A stretch of 64,000 nucleotides of DNA from an uncultured Opitutaceae bacterium (GCA_937889545.1 CALAOT010000067.1:1-64000), one strand, 5' to 3'; counted from the first letter of the stretch, positions 17,539-27,658 are shown. The notes: a model not told the origin generated them from the sequence alone. Program-made: numbers and translations.

Positions 17539-18414
17539 GTGCCGAAGGGGACTTCCATAGCCTTCATCGGGACGGGCGTGATGGGCCGCAGCATGACGGG
17601 CCACCTCATCGACGCCGGGAACGAGCTTCACGTGCATAACCGCACGCGGCAGAAGGCGCAGCCGCTCCTGGACGCCGGCGCCCGCTGGCACGCCTCGGCG
17701 GGCGAGGCCGCGGCCCAGGCCGAGGTCGTCATCACGATGCTCGGCTTCCCCAAGGACGTGGAGGAGTCGTATCTGGGGGAGGGCGGGATCCTCGCGCGGG
17801 CGCGCCGGGGTGTGCTCCTAGTCGACATGACGACCTCGAGCCCGTTCCTCGCGCGAAGGATCAGCGAGGAGGCGCGGGCCCGGGGCCTCCAGGCCCTGGA
17901 CGCCCCCGTCTCGGGCGGCGACATCGGCGCCCGGGAGGCCAGGCTTGTCATCATGGCCGGCGGGGATCCAGCGGCCTTCGAGAGGGCGCTGCCGATCCTC
18001 TCGCTCATGGGCAGGAACATCGCTCTGCAGGGGCCGGCAGGGGCCGGGCAGCACTGCAAGATGGCCAACCAGATTGCGTGCGCGGTCGGCATGATCGCCT
18101 GGTGCGAGGCGCTCGCCTACGCGAGGAAGGCCGGCCTCGACCCCGAGCGCGTCCACGCGAGCATCAGCGGCGGCGCCGCCGGAAGCTGGGCGCTCACGAA
18201 CCTGGGCCCCAGGGCCCTCAAGGGGGACTTCGCCCCGGGCTTCTACGTGAAGCACATCCGCAAGGACATCGGGATCGCGATCGCCTCGGCAAAGGAGATG
18301 GGACTCGAGCTGCCGGGGCTCGAGTGCGCGCGGCAGCTCTACGAGAGGGTCTCGGTCAGCGGCTGGGACGAGCTCGGAACCCAGGCCCTCTACCGGCTCT
18401 ACGTGTCGCTCTGA
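17539..18414 (+). CDS. NAD(P)-dependent beta-hydroxyacid dehydrogenase (HIBADH family)
   Basis: The 291-residue protein has the family's dinucleotide-binding start FIGTGVMGRSMTGHLIDAG, the substrate motif DAPVSGGDIGAREARL, and the lysine motif GQHCKMANQIA. Members oxidise 3-hydroxyisobutyrate, tartronate semialdehyde or related acids; this one cannot be assigned. The start is GTG at 17539, which places the Rossmann strand near the N-terminus, as in the family. Its 3' end overlaps the convergent proline enzyme gene by 16 bases. Confidence 0.9.
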   Translation: MPKGTSIAFIGTGVMGRSMTGHLIDAGNELHVHNRTRQKAQPLLDAGARWHASAGEAAAQAEVVITMLGFPKDVEESYLGEGGILARARRGVLLVDMTTSSPFLARRISEEARARGLQALDAPVSGGDIGAREARLVIMAGGDPAAFERALPILSLMGRNIALQGPAGAGQHCKMANQIACAVGMIAWCEALAYARKAGLDPERVHASISGGAAGSWALTNLGPRALKGDFAPGFYVKHIRKDIGIAIASAKEMGLELPGLECARQLYERVSVSGWDELGTQALYRLYVSL

Positions 18415-21400
18415 GCGCCCGCCGGGGCCTCCTCGGGGGGAGGGGTGAACCCGCGCCGCATGACGTTCTCTGCGATGGCGCGCGGGAAGAGGAAATTCTC
18501 CAGGTAACCCTTGCCGCCGGCCTTGGTGCCCCCTCCCGACATCCTGAACCCGCCGAAAGGCTGGCGTTCGACGATCGCCCCGGTGATGCCGCGGTTGATG
18601 TAGAGGTTCCCCACGAGAATCTCTTCCTTGGCGCGCTCGATCGCCCGAGGACTCCTTGAGAAAATGCCGCCCGTCAATGCGTAATCGGCGGAATTGACCA
18701 TGGCGAACGCCTCTTCCAAGTCCTTGGCCTTGAGGATCGATAGGACCGGTCCGAATATCTCCTCGCGGACGATCGTATGCTCGGGTCGGCAGTCGACAAA
18801 GACGGTCGGCGGGACGTAGTAACCTCCGCTTTGGACAAGTTCGGGCGACAGCGTAGCCTGCCAAGCAAGGCGGGCTTCCTGCTTTCCCTTCTCGATGTAG
18901 CCCAGAATGCTTTTCTGGGCGTCGGCGTCGATGACGGGATTGACGAGCGTACCCGGCCGGGAGGGGTCTCCGACTGTGAAGGCCGGGCAGGCGGAGAGGA
19001 AACGCTCGACGAACTTGTCATAGACGCCCTCCAACACGATCAGTCGGGAAAGAGCGGAGCACTTCTGGCCCGCATAGCCGAAAGCGCTGTAAAGGGCTGC
19101 CGGGATCGCTTCGTCCAAATCCGCATCGACGTCGATGATGAGGGCGTTCTTGCCACCCATCTCGCAAACCACCTTTTTCAGGTTGAGCTGGCCCTGGCGG
19201 GTTTTCCCCGCCTCCTCCCAGATGCCGCAGCCAACAGAGCGGGAGCCGGTGAACGCGATAAAATCGACCTTCGGATGGGCAACAAGATGGGCGCCGGCGT
19301 CCGCGCCCGAACAAGGCAGGTAATGGATGGCGCCAGCCGGCACTCCGGCTTCGAGCAGAATGTCCATCAGGAACGCCCCGATGATCGAGGTCTGGCGGGC
19401 CGGCTTGATGATCATGCAGTTTCCGGCGACCAAAGGCGCCACGGTGAGTCCGGTGAGGATCGCCAGGGGGAAATTCCAGGGTGCCACGGAAACACCCACC
19501 CCGCGAGGGGTCCAGATCTGGTGGCAGTCTTCGCCGGGCACCGATTGGGTGACGACCGGACGGCCGAGCCGGCGCATTTCCTGGGCGTAGAAGCGGCAGA
19601 AATCGATCGCTTCCGAGGTGTCGGCGTCGGCTTCCATCCACGGCTTGCCGGCCTCGAGAATGAGGAGTGAATTGATCTCGAGGCGGCGCGACTCCATCAG
19701 GTCGGCCGCCCGCTCGAGCATCTTCGCCCGTTCGTCAACCGGAGTCGCGCGCCATTTGGGAAAATACGCCACGCATGCCGCGACGGCTGTCTCGGCATCC
19801 GCTGTCGTTCCCTTGGCCCAGTAGCCCACCACTTGGGCGGGGCGCGCCGGGTTGACGGAGGGTAGAAACGGGCGGTCGGAGATCTTCCGACCGTCGATCA
19901 CGATCGGATACCTCCTGCCCAGGCGGCCGTATTCGAACGCCTGGAGAGCCGCGCGCTGCCTCTCACGGTTCGCGGCGAGCGTGAAATCGAGATTCGCGGC
20001 GTTGACAAAGGCGCTCGCCCGAGGCTTGCGGGCCATGGGTTCGGGGGCCGAGGCGATGAGTTCCACCGGGTTGCGCAGAAGCTGCTCGAGGGAAGCCTCG
20101 CCCGTGTTCCTGATCCGCAGAAACCCCTCGTTGGAGGTGTTTTCGAGCAAGCGGCGCACCAGATAGGCCATGCCCGGGAGCAATTCGCCGATGGTGCAAT
20201 ACTCGCGCACCCGGTGCCCGGTCTGCAAGAGCGCCGCCTTCAAATCATCCGCCATTCCGTACAGGGCCTGGAATTCATAAGCCCTCGGATCGATGCCCCG
20301 CTTCTCGGCCTGGGCGATCGCGTAGGCGACTGAGCGCACGTTGTGTGAGGCGAAGTTTGGCGTCACCGTGTCGATATTGTCGAGGAGGTACGCCGTAAGC
20401 TTCTCAAAATTGGCGTCCGACTGGGGCTTGCGCGACCAGACCGGAACCGGCCACTCGCGTTGCTGCGCGGCCGCCGTCTCGTAGTCCCAGTAGGCGCCCT
20501 TGACGAGCCGCACGTTGATCCGGCGGCCTTGCGCCCTGGCCCAAGCGACCAAATCCCTCAGGTCCTGTTCGCAATCACGCAGGTATGCCTGGATCGCGAT
20601 CCCGATCTCGGGCTTCTCGCGAAACTCCGGCTCCTCCAGAATCGACCTGAAAAGCGCCAGGGTAAGGTCCTTCAACTTGTAGCTTTCCATGTCGAAGTTG
20701 ATCAGAGCCCCGACCTCCGCGGCTCGCCTCAGGATCGGGCGCAAGCGCTGTTTCAGGGCTTCGATGGAATGTTCCGGATCGGCCGGATGCACCTCCGGCG
20801 TAAGGGCCGAAATCTTGACCGACAGATTGAGCCTGGGCAGAGGCCCCTTCGGCCCCAGGTCGCTCGCCGAGGGCTCCTTCTCCCTCGCATAGAAAGCCGA
20901 GACATCGTCCAGCACTTCGCGGTTTCGGTTCAGGAATACGTCCGCCTCCTTTTCGCTGACCACAGCCTCGCCCAATAGGTCGATCGTCACTGCGAGGCCT
21001 TGCTTCGCATTCTTGCGGATCTGCTTGATCAGGTCCCCGGTGTCCTTGCCCGAAACGAACTGGCCCGCCATGTCGACGATCTGGGCCTTGACCGGAGCCG
21101 CGATGAGTGCGGGCGCGAAAGATGAGGCGGCCAGACCCGCCTTGAGGGCGGGGTGCAGCTCGACCGCCTTGTCCCCGAGGTATTCCTGGAGATGGCGCAC
21201 GATTTCGGCCGAGGAATTCAGCGACGGCAAAACGTCGACGAAGCGAAAAAGCTGCGTCTTGAACACCGGGTCCTTCATGGACCATTCCATGATGCGCGCA
21301 TAGGCGCCCTTCTTCGACAGGATGCCGGGCGCCGGATGGGCCTCCATCAGCCGGAGCAGGCTCTCGCCTTTTGCGCGGACCGCGGCTTCGATTGCGGGAT

Positions 21401-21431
21401 CGATGGGAAGGAACGGGATGTCGGGCGTCAT
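18399..21431 (-). CDS. putA: Bifunctional proline dehydrogenase / glutamate-semialdehyde dehydrogenase
   Basis: The 1010-residue enzyme converts proline to glutamate in two steps. Residues about 100-480 form the FAD-binding proline dehydrogenase barrel (NVRLVKGAYWDYE, YEFQALYGMADDLK, and the substrate-binding RR in YLVRRLLENTSNEGF). Residues about 530-1000 form the aldehyde dehydrogenase (WNFPLAILTGLTVAPLVAGN, CEMGGKNALIID, and the nucleophile in GQKCSALSRL), ending QPFGGFRMSGGGTKAGGK. There is no DNA-binding N-terminal domain, so it is not a PutA repressor. ATG at 21431 fits the family start. The codon usage looks slightly less GC-rich than its neighbours. Confidence 0.93.
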   Translation of the reverse strand: MTPDIPFLPIDPAIEAAVRAKGESLLRLMEAHPAPGILSKKGAYARIMEWSMKDPVFKTQLFRFVDVLPSLNSSAEIVRHLQEYLGDKAVELHPALKAGLAASSFAPALIAAPVKAQIVDMAGQFVSGKDTGDLIKQIRKNAKQGLAVTIDLLGEAVVSEKEADVFLNRNREVLDDVSAFYAREKEPSASDLGPKGPLPRLNLSVKISALTPEVHPADPEHSIEALKQRLRPILRRAAEVGALINFDMESYKLKDLTLALFRSILEEPEFREKPEIGIAIQAYLRDCEQDLRDLVAWARAQGRRINVRLVKGAYWDYETAAAQQREWPVPVWSRKPQSDANFEKLTAYLLDNIDTVTPNFASHNVRSVAYAIAQAEKRGIDPRAYEFQALYGMADDLKAALLQTGHRVREYCTIGELLPGMAYLVRRLLENTSNEGFLRIRNTGEASLEQLLRNPVELIASAPEPMARKPRASAFVNAANLDFTLAANRERQRAALQAFEYGRLGRRYPIVIDGRKISDRPFLPSVNPARPAQVVGYWAKGTTADAETAVAACVAYFPKWRATPVDERAKMLERAADLMESRRLEINSLLILEAGKPWMEADADTSEAIDFCRFYAQEMRRLGRPVVTQSVPGEDCHQIWTPRGVGVSVAPWNFPLAILTGLTVAPLVAGNCMIIKPARQTSIIGAFLMDILLEAGVPAGAIHYLPCSGADAGAHLVAHPKVDFIAFTGSRSVGCGIWEEAGKTRQGQLNLKKVVCEMGGKNALIIDVDADLDEAIPAALYSAFGYAGQKCSALSRLIVLEGVYDKFVERFLSACPAFTVGDPSRPGTLVNPVIDADAQKSILGYIEKGKQEARLAWQATLSPELVQSGGYYVPPTVFVDCRPEHTIVREEIFGPVLSILKAKDLEEAFAMVNSADYALTGGIFSRSPRAIERAKEEILVGNLYINRGITGAIVERQPFGGFRMSGGGTKAGGKGYLENFLFPRAIAENVMRRGFTPPPEEAPAGAQSDT

Positions 21432-21577
21432 GATTTGCGTTGGGCCGGATTCGTTTAACCGGACTGTCGGCCGCACGGTAAGAGTTTGCAAGGGCCCCAC
21501 GCGCCATGAGATGAGTTTCACTTAAGCTAATCGTCCGGGTTAGCGCTGGCACGGCCCTCCGACCTTTTCCCGAATCC

Positions 21578-23053
21578 ATGAAACCCCCCACACCAAGCAC
21601 GAAATGGCTGCGAGGCGCGCTCGCGGCCCTCGTTCTAACCTGCACCGCCGGCTCCCCGAGAATACTGGCCGCCGACGAAAAGCCGGCCGATCCGACGCTG
21701 GAACAGCGCGTGGCCGACCTCGAGGCCTATGTGAACAACGGGCCCCGGACACCGAACGTCGCGTCCAGGGTCGCCGGTCCGGGCCCGGGCCACAACGCGT
21801 GGATGATGACCAGCTCGGCCCTCGTCCTCTTCATGACGCTGCCGGGCCTCGCGCTGTTCTACGGCGGCCTCGTCCGGAGGAAGAACGTGCTGTCCGTTCT
21901 CGCCCAGTGCCTCGGGATAGCGGGGCTCGTCGCGATCCTGTGGTGGATGGTTGGATACAGCCTGGTCTTCGCGCCCGGGACACCCTACATCGGCGGCCTG
22001 AAATACGCGTTCCTGAGGGGTGTCAACTCCTCGCCGAACGCGGACTACGGCGCGTGGGTCTCGCACAACGTCTATGCGATGTACCAGCTCATGTTTGCGA
22101 TCATCACGCCGGCCCTGATCATGGGCGCGATCGCCGAGCGCATGAAGTTCACGGCGGCGCTCGCCTTCGTGGCGGCCTGGATGTTCCTCGTCTATTTCCC
22201 GCTCGCCCACATGGTCTGGGGCGTGGACGGGCTGATGAACGGGGTCTGGAATTCGGCCGCGAAGATCAGCTCGATCGACTTTGCCGGGGGGACGGTGGTC
22301 CACATGTCGTCGGGCTGGTCGGCGCTTGTCCTCTGCCTCATCCTCGGGCCCAGGATAGGCTTCAAGAAGGAGATCATGTCGCCGCACAGCATGGTCCTTT
22401 GCATGATCGGCACCGGGATGCTCTGGGTGGGATGGTACGGGTTCAACGCGGGCTCGGCCGTGGGGGCCGACGGCATTGCGGCCAACGCCTTCATGACGAC
22501 CACCCTCGCCACGGCGGTCGCATCCTTCACCTGGGGGGCGCTGGAGTTCATCTTCAGGAAGCATGCGTCGGTCATCGGCTTCTGCTCGGGGGCCGTGGCG
22601 GGGCTGGTCGTCATCACCCCGGCGACAGGGTTCGTCGACGCCACGGGCGCGGTGATCATCGGTCTCCTTGCGGGCTCAATCCCGTACCTCTTCTGCGTCA
22701 AGCTGAAGGCGGTCTTCGGCTACGACGACGCGCTCGACACATTTGGCATCCATGCGGTCGGCGGAACGGTCGGCGCGTTCATGACGGGCCTGCTCGCCAC
22801 GGCGGCGGTCAACCCCAACCTGACGTCGGGCAACCCCTCGGCGAAGGCCAACGGCCTTGCCGAATTCGTGGCCCATGGGGGCCTGTGGCACGAGCAGCTC
22901 CTGGCCATCGGAGTCACCCTTCTCCTGGCGGTCATCGCGACGACGATCATAGGGTTTGCGGTGAAGGCCATAGTCGGCCTGCGGCCCACCACGGACAGCG
23001 AGCGTCAGGGCCTTGATGTAACCGAGCACGAGGAAGAGGGTTACATCATGTGA
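21578..23053 (+). CDS. amt: Ammonium transporter
   Basis: The 491-residue protein has a cleavable N-terminal signal and an 11-helix Amt/MEP/Rh core. Hallmarks are ALVLFMTLPGLALFYGGLVR, AWMFLVYFPLAHMVWG, the pore His pair in DFAGGTVVHMSSGWSALV and DTFGIHAVGGTVGAF, and a terminal cytoplasmic tail ending EHEEEGYIM. It imports ammonium across the inner membrane. Unusually, an alanine/glutamate-rich segment (about residues 30-65) precedes the first helix. No glnK or glnB follows, unlike most amt loci; a clear terminator does. Confidence 0.94.
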   Translation: MKPPTPSTKWLRGALAALVLTCTAGSPRILAADEKPADPTLEQRVADLEAYVNNGPRTPNVASRVAGPGPGHNAWMMTSSALVLFMTLPGLALFYGGLVRRKNVLSVLAQCLGIAGLVAILWWMVGYSLVFAPGTPYIGGLKYAFLRGVNSSPNADYGAWVSHNVYAMYQLMFAIITPALIMGAIAERMKFTAALAFVAAWMFLVYFPLAHMVWGVDGLMNGVWNSAAKISSIDFAGGTVVHMSSGWSALVLCLILGPRIGFKKEIMSPHSMVLCMIGTGMLWVGWYGFNAGSAVGADGIAANAFMTTTLATAVASFTWGALEFIFRKHASVIGFCSGAVAGLVVITPATGFVDATGAVIIGLLAGSIPYLFCVKLKAVFGYDDALDTFGIHAVGGTVGAFMTGLLATAAVNPNLTSGNPSAKANGLAEFVAHGGLWHEQLLAIGVTLLLAVIATTIIGFAVKAIVGLRPTTDSERQGLDVTEHEEEGYIM

Positions 23054-23076
23054 CAGGCGGCGGCGACCGGCGCCGG

Positions 23077-23104
23077 AGCCCGCCCGAAAAAGCGGGCTTT
23101 TTTG
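23077..23104 (+). terminator. Intrinsic terminator after amt
   Basis: AGCCCGC (23077-23083), loop CCGAAAA-type, and GCGGGCT (23092-23098) form a 7-bp stem followed by TTTTTTG. It lies 24 bases after the stop of the ammonium transporter and before the sigma factor gene. Confidence 0.88.
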
Positions 23105-23150
23105 TTTGCCGGAATTGTGCGACTTTGGGGATCCCGGGCGTGTTTTGAGC

Positions 23151-23750
23151 ATGAACGATGAACCTCCAGTGCAAAACGATCCCTCGGGCCTAGGCCCTAC
23201 GGCGGACTTTACGGCCTTCATGCGCAAATACCAGGACATGGTCTTCACGACGGCAGCGCGGCTTGTGAGAAACGACGCGCAGGCGGAGGACATTTCCCAG
23301 GAGGTCTTCATAAAGGCCCACGAGAACTTCGAGATGCTTTCGGCCAGCCCGGCGGCGGGCGGCTGGCTCAAGACCGTGGCGACCAACCTGTCGCTCAACC
23401 ACCTGCAGCGCTACCGCAACCGCTGGCGCTTCTTCTCGGAGCTCGGAGGCGTGTCGGGCTCGGGAGGCGAGGATATGCCCGAGATTGAGTTCGCGGCGCC
23501 GGACACCTTCTTCGAGGGCGTCGATGCGGAGGAGCGCCGCGCCTGGGTTGAAGAGGCCCTCGGCAAGCTTCCCGACCACCAGCGCATTCCCCTAGTGCTG
23601 TACCATTTCGAGGAAATTTCCTACGACGAGATCTCGACCCGGCTCGGCGTCTCGCTCGCGAAGGTCAAGACCGACATCCTGCGCGCCCGCGCCGCGCTCG
23701 CAAAGATCCTCTCACGCGGCGGCGAGTCCCTGGCGGCCCTTTCCCACTGA
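23151..23750 (+). CDS. ECF-type RNA polymerase sigma factor
   Basis: The 199-residue protein has region 2 (YQDMVFTTAARLVRNDAQAE, then DISQEVFIKAHENF) and region 4 (LPDHQRIPLVLYHFEEISYDE, then ISTRLGVSLAKVKTDILRARA), with no region 1 or 3. It directs RNA polymerase to a specific promoter set. ATG at 23151 is preferred to an upstream in-frame codon because the added residues do not look like sigma sequence. A predicted membrane protein starts 7 bases after the stop, and a bactofilin-like/RDD protein follows that, so the three are likely one operon. Confidence 0.9.
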   Translation: MNDEPPVQNDPSGLGPTADFTAFMRKYQDMVFTTAARLVRNDAQAEDISQEVFIKAHENFEMLSASPAAGGWLKTVATNLSLNHLQRYRNRWRFFSELGGVSGSGGEDMPEIEFAAPDTFFEGVDAEERRAWVEEALGKLPDHQRIPLVLYHFEEISYDEISTRLGVSLAKVKTDILRARAALAKILSRGGESLAALSH

Positions 23751-23757
23751 TCACAAC

Positions 23758-24231
23758 ATGAGCACCAACGACCCGGAAAAGCTCGAAGCCTCGATCCACC
23801 GTCTGCTGCGGTCGCTCCCCGACCGGAAGGCCCCGGTGGGCCTGGAGGCCCGCGTCCTCGGGGAATTGAGCCGGCTCGCCTCGCTCCCATGGTGGCGCAG
23901 ATCGTATGCCTACTGGCCCCTTGCGGTCCGAGTCGCCTTTTTCGCCGGGTCCGCGATCGCGGCGGCGCTGATCGTGGCGGGGCTCATCGTGCTCGTGCGC
24001 AGCTCCGGGGCTAACGCGCTCGCCGGCGGCGTGGCGGACCGCTTCTCGTGGCTCATCCTCGCCCGCGAGGTCGTCACGGCCGGCAGCGACAAGCTCCGGC
24101 TCCTCGTCGGTGCCATCCCCTCCATCTGGCTTTACGCTGCCGCTGGGACGGTCGCCGCCTGCTATGCGACACTCGCCGCGATCGGCGCAGCGGCCTACCG
24201 GACGCTCACGTTCGCCCGCCAAACCTCCTAG
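23758..24231 (+). CDS. Membrane protein, candidate anti-sigma factor
   Basis: The 157-residue protein has a cytoplasmic N-terminal helical segment with LEASIHRLLRSLPDRKAPVG, followed by LEARVLGEL, then two predicted membrane segments (about residues 54-80 and 119-142). The position directly after an ECF sigma gene (7-base gap) and the short cytosolic helix followed by membrane spans are typical of anti-sigma factors. No zf-HC2 or other known anti-sigma domain is seen, so the role is an inference from context. Confidence 0.6.
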   Translation: MSTNDPEKLEASIHRLLRSLPDRKAPVGLEARVLGELSRLASLPWWRRSYAYWPLAVRVAFFAGSAIAAALIVAGLIVLVRSSGANALAGGVADRFSWLILAREVVTAGSDKLRLLVGAIPSIWLYAAAGTVAACYATLAAIGAAAYRTLTFARQTS

Positions 24232-24244
24232 CTCCCAAATCCCA

Positions 24245-25933
24245 ATGAAAAACAACCTAAAGACGCTCTGGTCGGGCCTTCTGCTCGCGGCGTTGATTCC
24301 CCTTGCGCCCGCCGTTTTCGCGGTGGACCCGGCGAAGCCCGACGCTACCGCCACACCGGCTCCGGCCCTTCAGCCCCAGGACAGCGCCAGCCAGGCGGCT
24401 GCGCAGGCGCCCGCGCCCGCGGCGCCATCCGCACCGGCCGCTCACGAAACCCCCCTGCACGAGATCGTCGGCGGCGATTCCTCGGCCACGCCGGCCATTG
24501 CTGCTCCGACTGCTGAGCCCAAGGCAGCGGTACGCCACCACCGAGACGATGAGGACAACCGCGTCTCGGTCGGCGACGCGACCTATGTGGGGCCGAATGA
24601 CACCGTTGAGGGGAACGCTGTCGCGGTCATGGGACCCGTCACCGTGGATGGCACGGTGAACGGGAACTCCGTTTCCGTGATGGGAACGAATACCATCAAC
24701 GGAACGGTTCGCGGGAACGCCGTGGCGGTCGCCGGCGACCTGAAGCTCGGACCCAAGGCACGGCTCGACGGGAATGCGGTCTCGATCGGGGGGAACGTTG
24801 TCAAGGATCCGTCCGCGGTCATTGGCGGGAACGTCGTGCAGCAGTTGAGCGCGATCGGCATTCTCGACCACGAGACGGCGTCGTCCTGGTGGCACCACGG
24901 CCTGAGGATGGGCCGGCCGTTTGCATTCGGCCCCCACCTCCGCCTGCTCTGGATCGCGAACGCCTGCCTCATCGCATTCTACATAATCCTCGCGTTGCTC
25001 TTCCCGGGCGGAATCAGGAAATGCGCCGACACGCTCGAGCACCGCCCCGGCATAGTGTTCCTCACCGGGATCCTGGCGGTCCTTGCGACGCCCGTTCTCT
25101 TCATCCTGCTCCTCGTCACGGTCGTCGGGATCCCCGTCGCCCTCGTGGTCCTTCCGCTTTCAATCGTGGCCTGCACGCTTTTCGGCAAGGCGGCCCTGTA
25201 CTCCTTCATCGGCCGGGCGATCGTGGGCAAGCAGGCGCACCCCGCACTCGCGCTCGTCATCGGCGTCGCGATCTTCATAGCGCTGTGCTTCATTCCAGTC
25301 CTCGGCCTGATGCTCTGGTGCCTCGTGTCCTTCCTCGGATTCGCGTGCGCGCTGACGACTCTCTTCACATCGACCAGGCCCGCGCGCCCCGCCGGGACCC
25401 AGCAGCCCGCGCCTGCGCAGGCTGCGGCGGCGCCGGTCGCCGTGGTGGCGCCCCTGTCGGACTCGGCCCCTCCGCCGGTTCAGGCTCCTCTTTCGGCGTC
25501 CGTTCCGCCGGTCGTCTCGGCGGCCGCCCCCCTTGCCCCTCCGCCGGACTCGCCCGCGCCCGAGGCCGGGCTTCCCAGGGCGGGATTCTGGATCCGTATG
25601 GCGGCGCTCCTGATAGACGCGATCCTGGTGGGGATCATATTCCACATGACCATCTTGTTCATGCCCGCCATCGCGGCGTACGGGGCCATCCTTTGGAAGC
25701 TCAGGGGGGCAACCATCGGCGGCATCATCTTCGGGCTGAAGGTCGTCCGCGCTGACGGCAAGCCAATGGACTGGGTGACCGCGGCCGTCCGAGCGCTCGC
25801 ATGCTTCCTATCGCTCATCGTCATCGGCCTCGGCTTCCTCTGGATCGCGTTCGACCCGGAAAAGCAGGGCTGGCATGACAAGATTGCGGGCACCGTCGTG
25901 GTCCGCCTGCAGAAGGCCATTTCTCTCGTCTGA
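24245..25933 (+). CDS. Bactofilin-like repeat plus RDD-domain membrane protein
   Basis: The 562-residue protein has a signal peptide, an Ala/Pro-rich linker, then a beta-repeat region from about residue 105 to 205 with units such as NDTVEGNAVAVMGPVTVDGT, NGNSVSVMGTNTINGT and RGNAVAVAGDLKLG, as in polymer-forming (bactofilin-type) proteins. It continues with three to four membrane segments (residues about 235-370), a Pro/Ala linker, and a C-terminal RDD membrane domain (AGFWIRMAALLIDAIL, WHDKIAGTVVV). The repeat would lie in the periplasm. It begins 13 bases after the candidate anti-sigma gene and may be the effector or sensor of that regulon. The order of domains is unusual. Confidence 0.78.
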   Translation: MKNNLKTLWSGLLLAALIPLAPAVFAVDPAKPDATATPAPALQPQDSASQAAAQAPAPAAPSAPAAHETPLHEIVGGDSSATPAIAAPTAEPKAAVRHHRDDEDNRVSVGDATYVGPNDTVEGNAVAVMGPVTVDGTVNGNSVSVMGTNTINGTVRGNAVAVAGDLKLGPKARLDGNAVSIGGNVVKDPSAVIGGNVVQQLSAIGILDHETASSWWHHGLRMGRPFAFGPHLRLLWIANACLIAFYIILALLFPGGIRKCADTLEHRPGIVFLTGILAVLATPVLFILLLVTVVGIPVALVVLPLSIVACTLFGKAALYSFIGRAIVGKQAHPALALVIGVAIFIALCFIPVLGLMLWCLVSFLGFACALTTLFTSTRPARPAGTQQPAPAQAAAAPVAVVAPLSDSAPPPVQAPLSASVPPVVSAAAPLAPPPDSPAPEAGLPRAGFWIRMAALLIDAILVGIIFHMTILFMPAIAAYGAILWKLRGATIGGIIFGLKVVRADGKPMDWVTAAVRALACFLSLIVIGLGFLWIAFDPEKQGWHDKIAGTVVVRLQKAISLV

Positions 25934-25987
25934 GAGAACGCGGTTGAAGTCTCGCGGCGGGGTGGTGCAAGGTAGGCGGCGCCACCC

Positions 25988-26512
25988 ATGGCTTCCAAAC
26001 GAAACCCCGCCAAGAGACCGCGCCCCGGGCGCAGGCCGATCGTCGCGCTGATCATGGGCAGCACGTCCGACTGGGAGACCATGCGCCACGCCGCGGAAAC
26101 CCTGGACGCCCTCGGCATCCCCTATGAGAGGCGCGTGATGAGCGCCCACCGGACCCCGAGGCTCATGTTCACGTATGCGACGGCCGCCGCGGCGCGGGGG
26201 CTAAGGGTCGTGATCGGGGGCGCCGGCGGGGCCGCACACCTGCCGGGAATGATGGCGGCGCTCACGACGATTCCGGTGCTGGGCGTTCCGGTGGAAAGCG
26301 CCTCGCTGAAAGGCATGGACTCGCTCTTGTCCATCGTGCAGATGCCCGGCGGAGTCCCCGTGGCGACGTTCGCCATCGGCAGGCCGGGCGCGATAAACGC
26401 GGCCCTTTTCGCGGCGGCGATCCTCGCCCACGGCGACCCGGCGATCGGCCGCGCCCTTTCCGCCTACCGCTCCGCGCAGAAGAGGAAGGTCCTTGGCGCC
26501 AGGCTCCCGTGA
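25988..26512 (+). CDS. purE: 5-(carboxyamino)imidazole ribonucleotide mutase
   Basis: The 174-residue enzyme catalyses the N5-CAIR to CAIR step in purine synthesis. It has the class I PurE signatures [26 protein letters not shown], and [21 protein letters not shown], with the [20 protein letters not shown] loop. The N-terminus has a basic extension of about 16 residues. No purK is adjacent. It converges on mdh with 10 bases between the stops. Confidence 0.95.
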   Translation: MASKRNPAKRPRPGRRPIVALIMGSTSDWETMRHAAETLDALGIPYERRVMSAHRTPRLMFTYATAAAARGLRVVIGGAGGAAHLPGMMAALTTIPVLGVPVESASLKGMDSLLSIVQMPGGVPVATFAIGRPGAINAALFAAAILAHGDPAIGRALSAYRSAQKRKVLGARLP

Positions 26513-26522
26513 CCGGCCCGCG

Positions 26523-27509
26523 CTATTTCGGAAGCAGGTCCGACACGAGGGCCTTCTCGTCCTTGAGCTCCTTCTCGGTGGCGGCGATCTTCGACTTCGA
26601 GAAGTCGGTCAGCTGGAGGCCCTGGACGATGCTCCATCTCGATCCGTCGCTGCGGATGGGAAAAGAGAAGATGAGGCCCTTCTCGATCCCGTAGGAGCCG
26701 TCCGAGCAGACCGCGGCGCTGAACCAGTCTCCGTCCCGGGTCGGCGTCGTCATGTTGCGCACCGTGTCGACGACGGCGTTGGCCGCGGACCCGGCGGAGC
26801 TCAGCCCCCGGGCCTTGATGACGGCCGCGCCACGCTGCTGGACCGTCGGCAGGAACGTGTCCTTGAACCAGGCCTCGTCGCCGATCACGTCGGTGGCCGC
26901 CCGCCCGCCTATCCTGGCGTTGTAGAAATCCGGATACATCGTCGTGCTGTGGTTGCCCCAAATGGCGAGGTTGGAGACCGCGGCCGTGGCGGAGCCGGAC
27001 TTGGCCGCCAGCTGGGTGACCGCGCGGTTCTGGTCCAGCATCGTCATGGCGAACCACCGGTCCGGGGGGACCGGTCGGGCGTTGCTCAGCGCTATCAGGC
27101 AGTTGGTGTTGCAGGGATTGCCCACCGCCAGGATGCGCACCCCGGGTGCCGCGTGCTTCGCGATCGCGCGCCCCTGGCCCGTGAAGATCCTTCCGTTTAT
27201 GCCCAGCAGCTCGCTGCGCTCCATGCCCGCCTTGCGGGGGACGGATCCGACGAGGAGAGCCCAGTCGACGCCCTTGAAGCCTTCCTCGAGCGACGCGGTG
27301 GGCGCGATCCCCTTCAGCAGGGGGAAGGCGCAGTCCTGGAGCTCCATGACCACGCCGCCCAGGGCGGGGAGGGCCGGCTCGATCTCGATCAGCTGGAGGA
27401 CGACGGGCTGGTCGGGCCCGAACATCGAGCCCGAGGCGATGCGGAAGAGCAGGGAATAGCCGATTTGCCCGGCTGCGCCGGTAACGGCGACACGGATGGG
27501 GGGTTTCAT
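26523..27509 (-). CDS. mdh: Malate dehydrogenase
   Basis: The 328-residue enzyme oxidises malate to oxaloacetate with NAD. It has the dinucleotide motif [21 protein letters not shown], the substrate-binding loop [16 protein letters not shown] (first arginine), and the catalytic pair [12 protein letters not shown] and [16 protein letters not shown]. This is the cytosolic-type MDH found in many bacteria. It is a single minus-strand gene. The GNPCNTN motif near residue 130 is intact, so it should be active. Confidence 0.95.
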   Translation of the reverse strand: MKPPIRVAVTGAAGQIGYSLLFRIASGSMFGPDQPVVLQLIEIEPALPALGGVVMELQDCAFPLLKGIAPTASLEEGFKGVDWALLVGSVPRKAGMERSELLGINGRIFTGQGRAIAKHAAPGVRILAVGNPCNTNCLIALSNARPVPPDRWFAMTMLDQNRAVTQLAAKSGSATAAVSNLAIWGNHSTTMYPDFYNARIGGRAATDVIGDEAWFKDTFLPTVQQRGAAVIKARGLSSAGSAANAVVDTVRNMTTPTRDGDWFSAAVCSDGSYGIEKGLIFSFPIRSDGSRWSIVQGLQLTDFSKSKIAATEKELKDEKALVSDLLPK

Positions 27510-27658
27510 GGGAGGCGGGAATGTACCATTTGGCTGGCGGAGCGCACGGAGGAAATTTCGGGACCCGCAGATTCCATCGGCCGGCCCTCTCGCCTGTTGC
27601 AGCGGCGGGCCTTTTGTGGTTGTTCGCTCTGGAACACGGGGTGCCCCTCCTCATTCCC

